64,000 nucleotides of DNA from Lentisphaeria bacterium (GTDB lineage: Bacteria > Verrucomicrobiota > Lentisphaeria > Oligosphaerales > Oligosphaeraceae). Numbering within the stretch: the stretch's first letter is position 1; every line of letters begins with the position of its first letter. Made by a program: the position numbers and the translations under genes. Shown here in pieces: positions 18,061 through 27,018 of this stretch. The stretch spans positions 1 to 64,000 of the forward strand of contig JAEEXV010000218.1 of assembly GCA_016287975.1 (NCBI GenBank), in the 5' to 3' direction. A model generated the notes under the pieces. It did no database searches. It saw only the letters and a list, made by a program, of their open reading frames with translations, and was not told where the DNA came from.

Positions 18061-19713
18061 CTATTGCCGCGTGGCTAATTGCTGCAGGACGTAGGGCACG
18101 ACGGGCCGTCCAGTGCCTGCGAGGGCGGCTTCGGCGTCGAAGAGGCGTTTGCAGGCGTCGGGATAATCGATGTGTCCGAGTTCGACGATGAGTCGGATGG
18201 CGCGGTCGATGAGCTTCTTGTTGCTGACGTCGACCCAGCTCATCCAGTTTCCAGTGACCCGTCCCATTCGGACCATGGTTCCAGTGGAGATGGTGTTGAG
18301 GGAGAGTTTGACGGCGAGGTGGGAGATGAGGCGGAGGGGCGTCGCGGGGAGGGCGACGGGGACGCGCAGGTCGCCCGCGTCGGGGCCGATGGAGAGGTGC
18401 CGCGCGGCGGCGAAGCGCGGGCGGAGGCGCGCGAACTCCTGGAGGAGAGGGGCGTTGCCGAGGTCGTCGGCGGTGACGAGGAGGGCTTCGTCGCGTCCGT
18501 GTTCGAGGCGTGCGTCGAGGGCCTCGCTGCCGATGGGGATGCGGCAGAGGCGGTCGGCGTCGAGGCGCGGGGGCTTTGCCTTGACGTTGTCGGGGGCTCC
18601 GAGCGCCTCGTAGTCGGCGATGGTCCAGGTGAGGCAGCGCAGGGGGCGTCGGAGGGCGTGGCGCCAGGCGTCGGCGGTGGGGAGGAGGGGGTTCTTGACG
18701 AAGGCCCAGGACTGGGGTGAGGCGGTGTCGTCGATGGGGCGGAACGGGGGCAGCTTGAAGGTGGGGGAGCGCTCGGTGGTGTCGGTGAAGATGTCGAGGA
18801 GATAGTCGTCGGCGAAATAGGTGATGAAGGCGTGTCCGCGGTAGAGGTCGGCTTCGCGGTCGATGCAGTCGGCGAGGGTGGCGCGGGCGGCGGGCTGTTC
18901 GAGGTCGGCGAGGAGGGCCGCGAAGGCGGCGGGGTAGTCGGGGACGGGGAGGCCCGCGAGGCGGCAGGCGGTGGATTCGAGCGCCGCGCCCGCGACGAGC
19001 TGCTCGGAGGTCGTCGCCTGCATCCGCGTGGAGCCCGCCAGCGCCATCGGCCCGCACGAGAGGTCGAGGACGGTGACGCGCGGGTCGCGGATGGCCTTGC
19101 GCGACCGCTCCAGGTGCTCGGCGAGGATCTCGGCGGGGTTGTTGAAGAGGAGGAAGACCGCGAGGCCGCGCCGCAGCGCCTCGAAGACGGTGCCGAGGAC
19201 GGAGGAGGTCTCGCCGCCCTCGGTGATCGCGACGAGCGTGTCGCCTTCGGATAGGCCGAGTTCCTGCACCTGGCGCGCGCCGAAGGTCTGGTAGTCCTCG
19301 AAGAACTCGACCGAGCGCACCATCGCGTAGTCGCCGCCAGTCATGATGCTGAAGACCTGGTCGGCGTACGCGGCGAGGGCGGGCGTCTCGGCGCAGGCCT
19401 TCCGCCACATGCTCTCAAGCAGGATGCTCAGCCGCCCCGTCGCGCCGCAGCCCGAGAAGCAGACGCGCTTCCCCGCGCGCAGGGTGCCCTCGATGGTATC
19501 GGCGAGACGGGCGTACTGCGGCGAGGCGAAGACGCGCCGCGCCATCGCGAGGACGTCGCGGTCGACGCGCTGCAGGCAGGCGATGCCGTCGGCGGTGTCC
19601 GCCGCGAAGCGCTTGTCGAGGTCTTTGGTCAGGGGGTTGGACTGCTCGGTGGGCAGGAAGCCCAACTGGAACTGCGTCTCGTTGACGAGGAAGGATTCGG
19701 CGGGAGTAGGCAT
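18061..19713 (-). CDS. SIS-domain protein of the MurQ / glucokinase-regulator (GCKR) family
   Basis: The 550-residue protein carries the family landmarks: FSGCGATGRLSILLE (87-100), AITEGGETSSVLG (162-174), GSTRM (227-231) and a C-terminal KLSLNTISTGTMVRMGRVTG segment. MurQ is about 300 residues and cleaves the lactyl ether of N-acetylmuramic acid 6-phosphate. Here some 250 extra residues separate the last two motifs, as in two-SIS-domain GCKR-like proteins, and the catalytic Glu of MurQ is not in register. A sugar-phosphate-binding regulator is as likely as an etherase. The ATG at 19713 is chosen because upstream in-frame codons only translate the tandem repeat at 19721. No ribosome binding site is seen. 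It is the last gene of the minus-strand group from 26197. Confidence 0.85.
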   Translation of the reverse strand: MPTPAESFLVNETQFQLGFLPTEQSNPLTKDLDKRFAADTADGIACLQRVDRDVLAMARRVFASPQYARLADTIEGTLRAGKRVCFSGCGATGRLSILLESMWRKACAETPALAAYADQVFSIMTGGDYAMVRSVEFFEDYQTFGARQVQELGLSEGDTLVAITEGGETSSVLGTVFEALRRGLAVFLLFNNPAEILAEHLERSRKAIRDPRVTVLDLSCGPMALAGSTRMQATTSEQLVAGAALESTACRLAGLPVPDYPAAFAALLADLEQPAARATLADCIDREADLYRGHAFITYFADDYLLDIFTDTTERSPTFKLPPFRPIDDTASPQSWAFVKNPLLPTADAWRHALRRPLRCLTWTIADYEALGAPDNVKAKPPRLDADRLCRIPIGSEALDARLEHGRDEALLVTADDLGNAPLLQEFARLRPRFAAARHLSIGPDAGDLRVPVALPATPLRLISHLAVKLSLNTISTGTMVRMGRVTGNWMSWVDVSNKKLIDRAIRLIVELGHIDYPDACKRLFDAEAALAGTGRPVVPYVLQQLATRQ

Positions 19714-19720
19714 AGGAGGT

Positions 19721-19765
19721 GGGACGGCTGGGACGACTGGGACGACTGGGACATCTGGGACGGCT
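19721..19765. repeat. Five 9-bp GGGACNNCT tandem units just upstream of the SIS gene
   Basis: Units GGGACGGCT, GGGACGACT (twice), GGGACATCT and GGGACGGCT run head to tail from 8 bases before the ATG of the SIS gene, in the place where its ribosome binding site should be. They are followed by ATCCCTTGG-type units of the opposite sense, so a hairpin is possible. Confidence 0.9.
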
Positions 19766-19864
19766 GAAATCCCTTGGATCCCTTGCTTGGGTGGGTGGTT
19801 TCCGGGGATTTGGCGTACTGTAGCACGATTGCGTGGATTCCGCATCCGCGGCATCCAGGCCGCA

Positions 19865-21121
19865 TCAAAGTTCCATGGCGTCGATGAGGGAGAGGTTGGT
19901 GTGGTAGCCTGGGTCGGCGTCCGAGACCGCGGGGATCACATTGACGATCCTGCCGTTTTCGTCGCGGGTCTGGCATCCGAATCCCGAGGGCTGGAGGAAG
20001 CCCTGTGTAAAGGCCTGGAAGGCCTGCCCTGCGCGGAAGACGAGGGCCGCCTTGTCCTTGAACGGGAAATGGCGCATTTCCATCCCCGCGCGCACCGTCT
20101 CGGGCAGGCTCCACCACGGCATGTCGGAGTTGACGGGCTTCCGCGCGACGAGGTCGTAGCCCTTGGCGATGCCGCCAGCCGTGGGGTTGAAGCCGTAGTC
20201 GAAGACGTGGCAGAAGATCTGCGGCAGCATCGCGCTGGCCGTGCGGCACAATTCAGGCCTGCGCCCCTGCCTGAGGAGGACCAGGAGGCACTTCGCGGCC
20301 AGCCCCGTGAACTCCAGGGCGTGTCCTGGGTCGCTGAAGACCGTCGCGCCGTCGCGCCAGGCGTCGCCGTCTTGGTCGAGCGATTCAATGAAGTCGAAGG
20401 GCTGCAGTTCTGGATATCGGCCCGTGTTGACGTGGTTGTCGAGGATGAACTGGATGAACTCCTCGGCGTAGTCCGCCCAGAGCTCTTCCTGCGGCTCGGC
20501 GGCGAGGAAGTCCGCGATGCCGCCCAGGGCGATCATGCGCGGCCCCTGCGGGAACTTGCCCTCGATGAACTGCACCTGGTTCTTGGGGTCGAAACTCTGC
20601 TGGTCGGTGCGGAAGCGCTGGTGGCGCACCGCCTCCAGCACCGTCAGGAAGAGCCGCCGCCCCTCCTGGCGGTAGTCGTCGCGCTCCAGCGCCTGCCCTG
20701 CGGCGAAGAGCCCCTTGGAGTAGAAGAGGTCGCTGAAGTTGGCCGCGCCTGGCTCCGAGGGGAAGAAGCTGCTCCCGTCCCGCCGCATCGCAAACGGCAG
20801 GCGGCCGTGGTTGCGGCGGCGCAGCCGCTCCATCTCCTCCGCGACCGCGGCCAGCATCGGCCGCAGCCGCGCCGCGAGGGCGGGTTCGCCGTTGCGGGCG
20901 AAATACCCCGCGTGCTTGGCGAGGCTTTCGAGGCCGCGCCCCTGGATCCAGGAGTAGATGCACTCCTTGCGGCGGAAGGGCTCGTCGTGTTCATCGAAGT
21001 CGCGTCCAGTGACGATGTCGAACTTGGTGTCGATGAAACGATAGTCCTCGGGGGCGTGCTCGAAGCGCGCAAGCATCACCTCCGTCGAGGCGCGGAGAAT
21101 GCGGTCGATCGTCTGGCGCAT
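19865..21121 (-). CDS. N-acylglucosamine 2-epimerase (AGE) family protein
   Basis: The 418-residue cytoplasmic protein fits the AGE family (alpha/alpha)6 barrel. It has DPGHALEFTGL (264-274), which holds one catalytic-type His (267), and a C-terminal HTNLSLIDAM holding the second. Members interconvert N-acetylglucosamine and N-acetylmannosamine, or epimerise or isomerise other sugars, through a His pair. Length is normal. It starts two bases after the stop of the neighbouring barrel protein, with no ribosome binding site of its own, so it probably relies on coupling. With the SIS protein next door it suggests handling of amino sugars or of the products of secreted glycosidases; the exact substrate is not determined. 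Confidence 0.83.
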   Translation of the reverse strand: MRQTIDRILRASTEVMLARFEHAPEDYRFIDTKFDIVTGRDFDEHDEPFRRKECIYSWIQGRGLESLAKHAGYFARNGEPALAARLRPMLAAVAEEMERLRRRNHGRLPFAMRRDGSSFFPSEPGAANFSDLFYSKGLFAAGQALERDDYRQEGRRLFLTVLEAVRHQRFRTDQQSFDPKNQVQFIEGKFPQGPRMIALGGIADFLAAEPQEELWADYAEEFIQFILDNHVNTGRYPELQPFDFIESLDQDGDAWRDGATVFSDPGHALEFTGLAAKCLLVLLRQGRRPELCRTASAMLPQIFCHVFDYGFNPTAGGIAKGYDLVARKPVNSDMPWWSLPETVRAGMEMRHFPFKDKAALVFRAGQAFQAFTQGFLQPSGFGCQTRDENGRIVNVIPAVSDADPGYHTNLSLIDAMEL

Positions 21122-21123
21122 GG

Positions 21124-22344
21124 CTAGTATTTGAACGGGTAGGGGTTGGCCTTGGTGTAGATGTAGATGGGGTCGACGAAGTTGTCGTTGCGCTCGCCGC
21201 CCAGCCAGAAGTTCCGCACGACCCCCTCGACCTTCAGCAGCGCGATCAGGGCGTAGGCGCTGGTGCGCAGCTGCACGATGGTGCGCGGGTTGTCCTCGGG
21301 CGAGTTCACCATCCCCTCGAAGGCGCCGTGCAGCAGCGGGTCGTCGCTCTCCAGCAGCTGCATGTCCAGCAGTTTGGCGAAACTCTTCTCCGCCGCCTCC
21401 ATCAGCGTCGCGTCCTGGTAGTGGCGCCCGAGTTCATCGAAGTACATCAGCGCGATCGGGACCGCCGAGGAGACCGTCTTGACGCCGTTGAAGAAGTTGC
21501 CGTCCTCCTGCTGGTGGGCGGCGAGCCACAGGGCGAACTTGCGGGCCTGGTCGCGGTATTTTTCGTCGTGGAAGAGGTCGGAGGCCGCCATCAGCATCTG
21601 CCCGCCGAAGTCGTCGTTGAAGGAGTGCATGCTCAGTTCGACCTCGCCGTCGTTGCGCTTGGGCTCCTGGTTGGTGAAGATGTCGCGCTGGAGGATGATG
21701 CTGCCGTCCTCGCGGAAGAAGTCGCGGATGTAGATGTCGGCGATGGGCTTGAGGCCGCGCTCGATGTAGCGCGGGTCGTTGGTGAAGAGGAAGAGGTCGT
21801 GGTAGAAGAGCCCCGTGCCGGACTGGAAGGAGCCGCGCATGTAGTATTTCGTGTCCTTGTCGTCGTGGAAGACCGCCCAGTGGGGCCAGCCGTCGTACAT
21901 GCCGTATTCCATGTGCCATTCGGCGAAGAGCATGGCGCGGTCGAGGTATTCGGGATTGCGGGTGGCCTCGTAAAGCCAGACGAGGCACCAGGCGGCGGTC
22001 GTGGCGTCGCGCGGCAGGATCTCGAGGCTCTGCGGGATGATTTCGCGGAACGAGCCGTAGTAGCGCCGATTGCGGGCGTCGAGGTTCTGCAGGCCCATGA
22101 TGTAGTGTCCCGCGAATTCCGCGCGTTCGAGGTATTCCGCCTTGCCCGTGCGCTTGTACATCGCGAGCAGGCAGGCCATGAAGATGCCCGTGCACCAGTT
22201 TCCAGAGTAGATCTTCTTGCCCGTGCGGGCGTTGTAGTCGCGCAGGGTGCGCCCCTGGTTGGCGTCCTGGCGGTCGATGACCTGGCCTCGGATCATGTTG
22301 GCGAGGGCGGCTTCGGCGCGTTCGAGAATCACACTTTTGTTCAT
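21124..22344 (-). CDS. (alpha/alpha)-barrel glycosidase- or epimerase-like cytoplasmic protein
   Basis: The 406-residue protein has no signal peptide and is built of helical repeats with exposed aromatics (IYSGNWCTGIFMACLLAMYK, DATTAAWCLVWLYEATRNPEY, RGSFQSGTGLFYHDLFLF), typical of six-hairpin toroids such as AGE, GH88/GH105 or GH127-like proteins. I cannot pick the family. The ATG at 22344 has AAGGAA eight bases upstream. An in-frame ATG at 22404 overlaps the stop of the upstream RarA gene in ATGA but would add a Pro-rich stretch that looks non-native. It lies in tandem with the AGE gene (two-base gap) and probably acts on related sugars. Confidence 0.72.
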   Translation of the reverse strand: MNKSVILERAEAALANMIRGQVIDRQDANQGRTLRDYNARTGKKIYSGNWCTGIFMACLLAMYKRTGKAEYLERAEFAGHYIMGLQNLDARNRRYYGSFREIIPQSLEILPRDATTAAWCLVWLYEATRNPEYLDRAMLFAEWHMEYGMYDGWPHWAVFHDDKDTKYYMRGSFQSGTGLFYHDLFLFTNDPRYIERGLKPIADIYIRDFFREDGSIILQRDIFTNQEPKRNDGEVELSMHSFNDDFGGQMLMAASDLFHDEKYRDQARKFALWLAAHQQEDGNFFNGVKTVSSAVPIALMYFDELGRHYQDATLMEAAEKSFAKLLDMQLLESDDPLLHGAFEGMVNSPEDNPRTIVQLRTSAYALIALLKVEGVVRNFWLGGERNDNFVDPIYIYTKANPYPFKY

Positions 22345-22400
22345 GGGTCGATTCCTTTTTGGGGGGGCGCCTGGTTCCCGTTGGGCGGGCCAGGCTGGTT

Positions 22401-24644
22401 TCATGGTGTTTCGAGGGCATTCCCAGTCCCCGCGAGGATGGCGGTGTGGCTGGTGAAGGTGACGGGCTGGTTGGCGAGGGGGGCGAGGGCGTCGCGGAGG
22501 AGTTCGAGGCGCTGCGGGGCGAGGCCTGCGGCGAGGAGGCGCGCGGCGTAGGAGGCGGGGGTCTCGGCGTCAAGCCAGCGGGCGAGGAGGGCGGGAGGGA
22601 GGATCTGCGTGCGCTTGAGTTCAAGGACGGTGGCGGAGACCCCGCCGAAGCCCGCCTCGGCTAGCTCACGGCGCAGGGTGGCGTCGTCCCAGTTGACGAG
22701 GGGGTCGTCGGGGTTGCGGTAGATGGCCTCCTCGGCGGCGGCGATCTCGGGGGGGAGCGGCTGCGGGGCGAGGGCGGAGAGGCGCTGCCCGAGGCACGGG
22801 AGGTTCTCCGCGAGCGCGAGGGTGCCGCCGTCGGCGAGGAGGCCCTTGAGCGTGCGCAGGAGCGCCGTGCGGTCGGGCAGGCCAGCCAGGAGATTGCGCC
22901 CGACGATGAACTCGAAGCGCACGTCGGGGGAGCCGTCCGCCTCCAGGAGCCGCCGCAGTTCGGCGGGGGCGCCGACGACGAGGCGGGGCTGTCGCAGGCC
23001 AGGGAGGTTGGCGGCCTGCTCCAGGAGGACGCGGCCCGCCTCGGGCGTGCGCACGAGGGCCCAGACGCCGCCCTCGGGGGCGCGGCGGACGGCCTCCCAG
23101 GTGAGGAGGCCAGTGTCGGCGGAGAGGTCGAGGATGCGGTCGGAGCGCTGGATGGCGCGCATCCTGTAGAGTTCGGCGCGGAGGGTGGCGAAGGAGCCCG
23201 CGAGGGAGTCGACGGCGCGGGCGAGCCACTGTTCGGTGGGCTTGTCGGCGGGGGTGAAGGTGAGGATCTCGGGGGGCGGGAGGGCGTCCTCGTTTTCGCG
23301 GAGGGCGGCGAGCTGGAGTTCGCGGCGCTGTCGGATCTGGGCGGCGAGGGTGGCCTCGTAGCCGAGTTCGCCTGGTTCGTAGAAGACGCGCCCCTGGAGG
23401 GACGAGGGGAGATACTGCTGGGCGACCCAGTGTTCGCGGTATTCGTGGGGGTATTTGTAGCCGATGCCGTGGCCGAAGCCCTCCTTGTCCTGGCTGGCGT
23501 CCCGTAGATGGTTGGGGACCTCGCCCTCGCGCGAGCGCTCGATGAGTTTCAGGGCGTCGAAGAAGCCCATGACGGAGTTGGACTTGGGGGCGGTGGCGCA
23601 GTAGAGGGCGGCGTGGGCGAGGGGGTAGTGGCCCTCGGGGAGGCCGACGCGGTCGAAGGCCTCGGCGGCGGCCATGACGACCTGGAGGGCGTGCGGGTCG
23701 GCCATGCCGATGTCCTCGGAGGCGAAGATGACCATGCGGCGGAAGATGAAGCGGGGATCCTCGCCTGCGTAGACCATCTTGGCGAGCCAGTAGAAGGTGG
23801 CGTCGGGGTCGGAGCCGCGCATCGACTTGATGAAGGCGGAGATGGTGTCGAAGTGGCAGTCGCCCTCGCGGTCGTAGAGGACGGCGCGGTGCTGGATCGA
23901 CTCCTCGGCGACGGCGAGGGTGATGTGGATGCGCCCGCCCTCGTCGGGCGCGGTGGTCTCGACGGCGAGTTCGAGGGCGTTGAGGGCCGCGCGGGCGTCG
24001 CCGTTGGCGACGTTCGCGAGGTGGTCGAGGGCGTCCCCGTCGAGGTCGATCGCCATTTTCCCGTAGCCGCGCGCCTCGTCGGCGAGGGCCTGCTTCAGGA
24101 CGGCCTTGATGTCGTTGTCGTCAAGCGGCTTGAGCTGGAAGATGCGGGAGCGCGAGACAAGGGCGCGGTTGACGGTGAAATAGGGGTTCTCGGTGGTGGC
24201 GCCGATGAGGATGACGGTGCCGTTCTCGACCCACGGCAGCAGCGCGTCCTGCTGGGCGCGGTTCCAGCGGTGGACCTCGTCGATGAAGAGGATGGTGCGC
24301 TGGCCGTATTCGCCGAGGCGGCGCTGCGCCTCGGCGGTGACGGCCTTGAGGTCGGCGATGCCCGCCATGACGGCGTTCAGCGTGACGAAGGCGGAGCGCG
24401 TGGTGTTGGCGATGACGCTGGCGAGCGTGGTCTTGCCCGTGCCAGGCGGCCCGTAGAAGAGCAGCGAGGAGAGCTGGTCGGCCTGGATCGCGCGCCGCAG
24501 CAGCCGCCCTGGCGCCAGGATGTGCGTCTGCCCGATGTACTCGCCGAGCGTGCGCGGGCGCATCCGCGCCGCCAGCGGCGCCTCCTTGCGCAGCCGCTCC
24601 TCGCGGGCCAAATCGAACAGGGTTTTCTCTTCGCGGCGGGGCAT
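22401..24644 (-). CDS. rarA: RarA-type AAA+ ATPase fused to a methyltransferase-like domain
   Basis: Residues 1 to about 440 are a full-length replication-associated recombination protein A (MgsA/Mgs1/WRNIP1 family): Walker A YGPPGTGKT at 64-72, Walker B LFIDEVH at 119-125, the ATTENP sensor segment, and the conserved C-terminal clamp-loader-like domain (MVIFASEDIGMADP, GYKYPHEYREHWVAQQYLP). It acts at stalled replication forks with SSB. About 300 further residues follow, with a weak Rossmann methyltransferase pattern (RILDLSADTGLLTWEA near residue 500; PDVRFEFIVGRNLL). The same RarA-plus-unknown-domain architecture is known in some other bacteria. The 747-residue length is about 300 more than stand-alone RarA. 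It overlaps or abuts unrelated sugar genes, so the operon is of mixed function. Confidence 0.95.
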   Translation of the reverse strand: MPRREEKTLFDLAREERLRKEAPLAARMRPRTLGEYIGQTHILAPGRLLRRAIQADQLSSLLFYGPPGTGKTTLASVIANTTRSAFVTLNAVMAGIADLKAVTAEAQRRLGEYGQRTILFIDEVHRWNRAQQDALLPWVENGTVILIGATTENPYFTVNRALVSRSRIFQLKPLDDNDIKAVLKQALADEARGYGKMAIDLDGDALDHLANVANGDARAALNALELAVETTAPDEGGRIHITLAVAEESIQHRAVLYDREGDCHFDTISAFIKSMRGSDPDATFYWLAKMVYAGEDPRFIFRRMVIFASEDIGMADPHALQVVMAAAEAFDRVGLPEGHYPLAHAALYCATAPKSNSVMGFFDALKLIERSREGEVPNHLRDASQDKEGFGHGIGYKYPHEYREHWVAQQYLPSSLQGRVFYEPGELGYEATLAAQIRQRRELQLAALRENEDALPPPEILTFTPADKPTEQWLARAVDSLAGSFATLRAELYRMRAIQRSDRILDLSADTGLLTWEAVRRAPEGGVWALVRTPEAGRVLLEQAANLPGLRQPRLVVGAPAELRRLLEADGSPDVRFEFIVGRNLLAGLPDRTALLRTLKGLLADGGTLALAENLPCLGQRLSALAPQPLPPEIAAAEEAIYRNPDDPLVNWDDATLRRELAEAGFGGVSATVLELKRTQILPPALLARWLDAETPASYAARLLAAGLAPQRLELLRDALAPLANQPVTFTSHTAILAGTGNALETP

Positions 24645-24775
24645 GGGTGAGGGAATGGGAAGGGCTGTCAGGGCTTCCAGGTCTTCCGGACGGAAGCGGG
24701 TGCTGGTTTGCTCGACGCGAGCGCCACGGCGTGGCTACGGCCGCGAAGACGCCGGATTTTCCAGGTTTTCCGGAT

Positions 24776-26197
24776 TCAGTGGATGGCCTGCCGGATGAAC
24801 TGCTCAATGGCGGGGAGTTCGGGGTCGATGAGGGTTTTGCGCAGGGGGAGTTCGAGGAGGCGGTCGAGGGCGGGATGGCGCGCGGGGGCGTCGTCCCCGA
24901 TGGCCTGGGCGACGGCGGCGGGGAATTTGCCGGGGTGCGCGGTTTCGAGGCAGAGGGTCGGGGCGCCTGGAAGCGGGTTGGCCTGGGCGACGGCGACGCC
25001 GACGGCGCCGTGGGGGTCGAGCAGATAGCGGTGCTGTTCCCAGAGGTCGCGGATGGTGGCGAGGGTCATGGCGGTGTCGCCGCGTCCGGCGGCGAAGTCG
25101 GGGTCGGTGCCGGGGATGGTCAGGGACTTGGCGGCGGCGAAGTCGGCCATGGCGCGGCGGACGGCGGCGCTGTCCTCGCCGAGGCGGTAGAAGAGGTAGC
25201 GCTCGAAGTTCGAGGCGACCTGGATGTCCATCGACGGCGAGAGGGTCGGATGGACGGCGCCGACGGAGTAGACGCCGGTGTTGAAGAAGCGCGAGAGGAT
25301 GTCGTTTTCGTTGGTGGCGAGCAGCAGCCGCGCGACGGGCGCGCCCATCTTTTGGGCGACGTATCCCGCGAAGATGTCGCCGAAGTTGCCGGTCGGCACG
25401 CAGACCTGCACGGGGGCGCGGGTGCCCGCGAGTTCCTGGACGCGGAAGGCGCCCCAGAAATAGTACACGACCTGCGCGAGGATGCGCGCCCAGTTGACGG
25501 AGTTGACCGCGCCCAGGCGGAACTCCTGCTTGAAGGGCAGGTCGTTGAAGACCGCCTTCAGCACCCGCTGCCCGTCGTCGAAGGTGCCGCGGATCGCGAG
25601 GCAGTGGACGTTGGCGTCGGGCACGGTCGCCATCTGGCGCTCCTGCAGGGGGCTCACGCGCCCCTCGGGATACATGATGAAGATCTCGATGCCAGGCTTG
25701 CCGCGCACGCCGTGGATCGCGGCGGAGCCCGTGTCGCCCGAGGTCGCCCCCAGGATGTTCAGCGTGCCGCCGCGCCGCTTCAGCACCCACGCGAAGAGGT
25801 TGCCGAGGAACTGCAGCGCGACATCCTTGAAGGCGAGGGTCGGGCCGTGGAAGAGCTCCGCGACGTAGAGGCCCTCGGGGCCGAGGGGCTTGACGGGGAC
25901 CACGTCGGCGCAGTCGAAGGTCGCGTAGCTCGCGGCGACCAGCGCCTTGAGGTCGGCGGCGGGGATCGCGTCCCCGACGAAGGGCGCCATGACCGCGCAG
26001 GCGAGGTCGGGGTAGGAGAGTCCGCGCCAGGCGTCGAGGGTCGCGGCGTCGACTTGTGGGAGCGCCTCGGGGAGGAGCAGCCCGCCGTCGTCGGCGAGAC
26101 CCATCATGACGGCGTCGGTGAAGCCCACGGGGGCGATGCCGCCGCGGGTGCTGCGGTAGCGCGAGGATTTTTCAGGGGATTGGAGGTGTGTCTGCAT
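24776..26197 (-). CDS. thrC: Threonine synthase
   Basis: The 473-residue protein converts O-phosphohomoserine to threonine with pyridoxal phosphate in the cytoplasm. The cofactor lysine is K124 in HGPTLAFKD. The phosphate-binding loop is ATSGDTGSAA near residue 150, and SVNWARILAQ and PTGNFGDIFAGY are also diagnostic. The length and the N-terminal YRSTRGG opening match the long bacterial/fungal type of the enzyme. It is followed after 131 bp by the RarA gene and is divergent from the DJ-1-like gene, with 220 bp of repeat-bearing DNA between them. No other threonine-pathway gene is in the window. Confidence 0.95.
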   Translation of the reverse strand: MQTHLQSPEKSSRYRSTRGGIAPVGFTDAVMMGLADDGGLLLPEALPQVDAATLDAWRGLSYPDLACAVMAPFVGDAIPAADLKALVAASYATFDCADVVPVKPLGPEGLYVAELFHGPTLAFKDVALQFLGNLFAWVLKRRGGTLNILGATSGDTGSAAIHGVRGKPGIEIFIMYPEGRVSPLQERQMATVPDANVHCLAIRGTFDDGQRVLKAVFNDLPFKQEFRLGAVNSVNWARILAQVVYYFWGAFRVQELAGTRAPVQVCVPTGNFGDIFAGYVAQKMGAPVARLLLATNENDILSRFFNTGVYSVGAVHPTLSPSMDIQVASNFERYLFYRLGEDSAAVRRAMADFAAAKSLTIPGTDPDFAAGRGDTAMTLATIRDLWEQHRYLLDPHGAVGVAVAQANPLPGAPTLCLETAHPGKFPAAVAQAIGDDAPARHPALDRLLELPLRKTLIDPELPAIEQFIRQAIH

Positions 26198-26245
26198 GGA
26201 AGTGTCTGCCAGTTGTGGAAAGCGGTGATATATTTAGATGGTTTT

Positions 26246-26375
26246 TTCTTTGATGGAACCCAAAGGAACCCAAAGGAACCAAAGGGACCTCAGGGACGGA
26301 AGGGACTTTCGACCCCCAAAAGGGACGGAAGGGACTTTCGGCCCCCGAAGGGGCCAAAGGGACTTTTTCGTGGCC
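26246..26375. repeat. Degenerate GGAACCCAAA / GGGACNNNN repeat block in the thrC-DJ-1 divergent gap
   Basis: Short repeats of the form GGAACCCAAA, AAAGGGACCTCAGGGAC and GGAAGGGACTTTCG fill most of the 220-bp space between divergent starts at 26197 and 26418. They are decayed relatives of the 9-bp GGGAC units elsewhere. Translating through them produces a spurious N-terminal extension of the plus-strand gene. Confidence 0.8.
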
Positions 26376-26417
26376 CGCCGAGTGGCGGGCGTTGCGTGTA
26401 ATATAACTCTTGCACCG

Positions 26418-26978
26418 ATGACACACCAGGCCGTCATTTTTCTCGCCGCGGGCTTCGAGGAACTCGAAGCGCTGGCGCCCGCCGATGTCTTCCGCCGCGC
26501 GGGCATTCCCGTCACCCTCTGCGGCGTCTCGCCTGACGCGCAGATGATGGTGCCAGGCTCGCATGGCGTCAAGGTGCAGTGCGACATTCGGCTGGCGGAT
26601 CTGCGTGCGGCGGACTACGATGTCTGCTACCTGCCAGGCGGCATGCCAGGCGCGGCGACGCTGGCGGCGACTCCCGCGGTGCTGGAGGCCGCGCGCGGCA
26701 TCCTGGCGTCGGGCGGGCTGGTCGCCGCGATCTGTGCGGCGCCGCTGGCGCTGGACGCGGCGGGGCTGCTGGAGGGGGTCGAATACACCTGCTACCCTGG
26801 CGTGGAGAAGCAGATCCGCCACGGCTCCTACACTGGGAAGTACATCCAGCGCAGCGGGCGGCTGCTGACGGCGTGCGGCCCCGCGGCGGCGCTCGACTTC
26901 TCGCTGGAAATCCTGCGCGCGCTGGAATTGCGCGCGCTGGCGAACCAACTTTCGCAGGCGATGCAGCAGAAGCGCTGA
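26418..26978 (+). CDS. DJ-1/PfpI family protein
   Basis: The 186-residue protein is a full-length DJ-1-type member. The nucleophile-elbow cysteine is C106 in LVAAICAAPLAL, the acidic partner is E15 in GFEELEALA, and the YLPGGMPGA loop is at 71-79. Relatives act as glyoxalase-III or deglycase enzymes, redox sensors or thiazole-pathway-associated proteins (ThiJ/YajL type), so a precise reaction cannot be given. The ATG at 26418 is chosen because earlier in-frame codons translate repeats. It is cytosolic and is the first gene of the plus-strand group that ends with the FMN-binding protein, with a 40-base gap to the permease. Confidence 0.9.
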   Translation: MTHQAVIFLAAGFEELEALAPADVFRRAGIPVTLCGVSPDAQMMVPGSHGVKVQCDIRLADLRAADYDVCYLPGGMPGAATLAATPAVLEAARGILASGGLVAAICAAPLALDAAGLLEGVEYTCYPGVEKQIRHGSYTGKYIQRSGRLLTACGPAAALDFSLEILRALELRALANQLSQAMQQKR

Positions 26979-27018
26979 GGCATCTCCTTTCCCCACCACC
27001 TCAACACCGACCTTTTCC

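Noticed and set aside
24675..24773. Two copies of TTCCAGGTCTTCCGG-like sequence between thrC and rarA
   Set aside because: Only a 15-bp similarity with one mismatch; too short and isolated to call an element.
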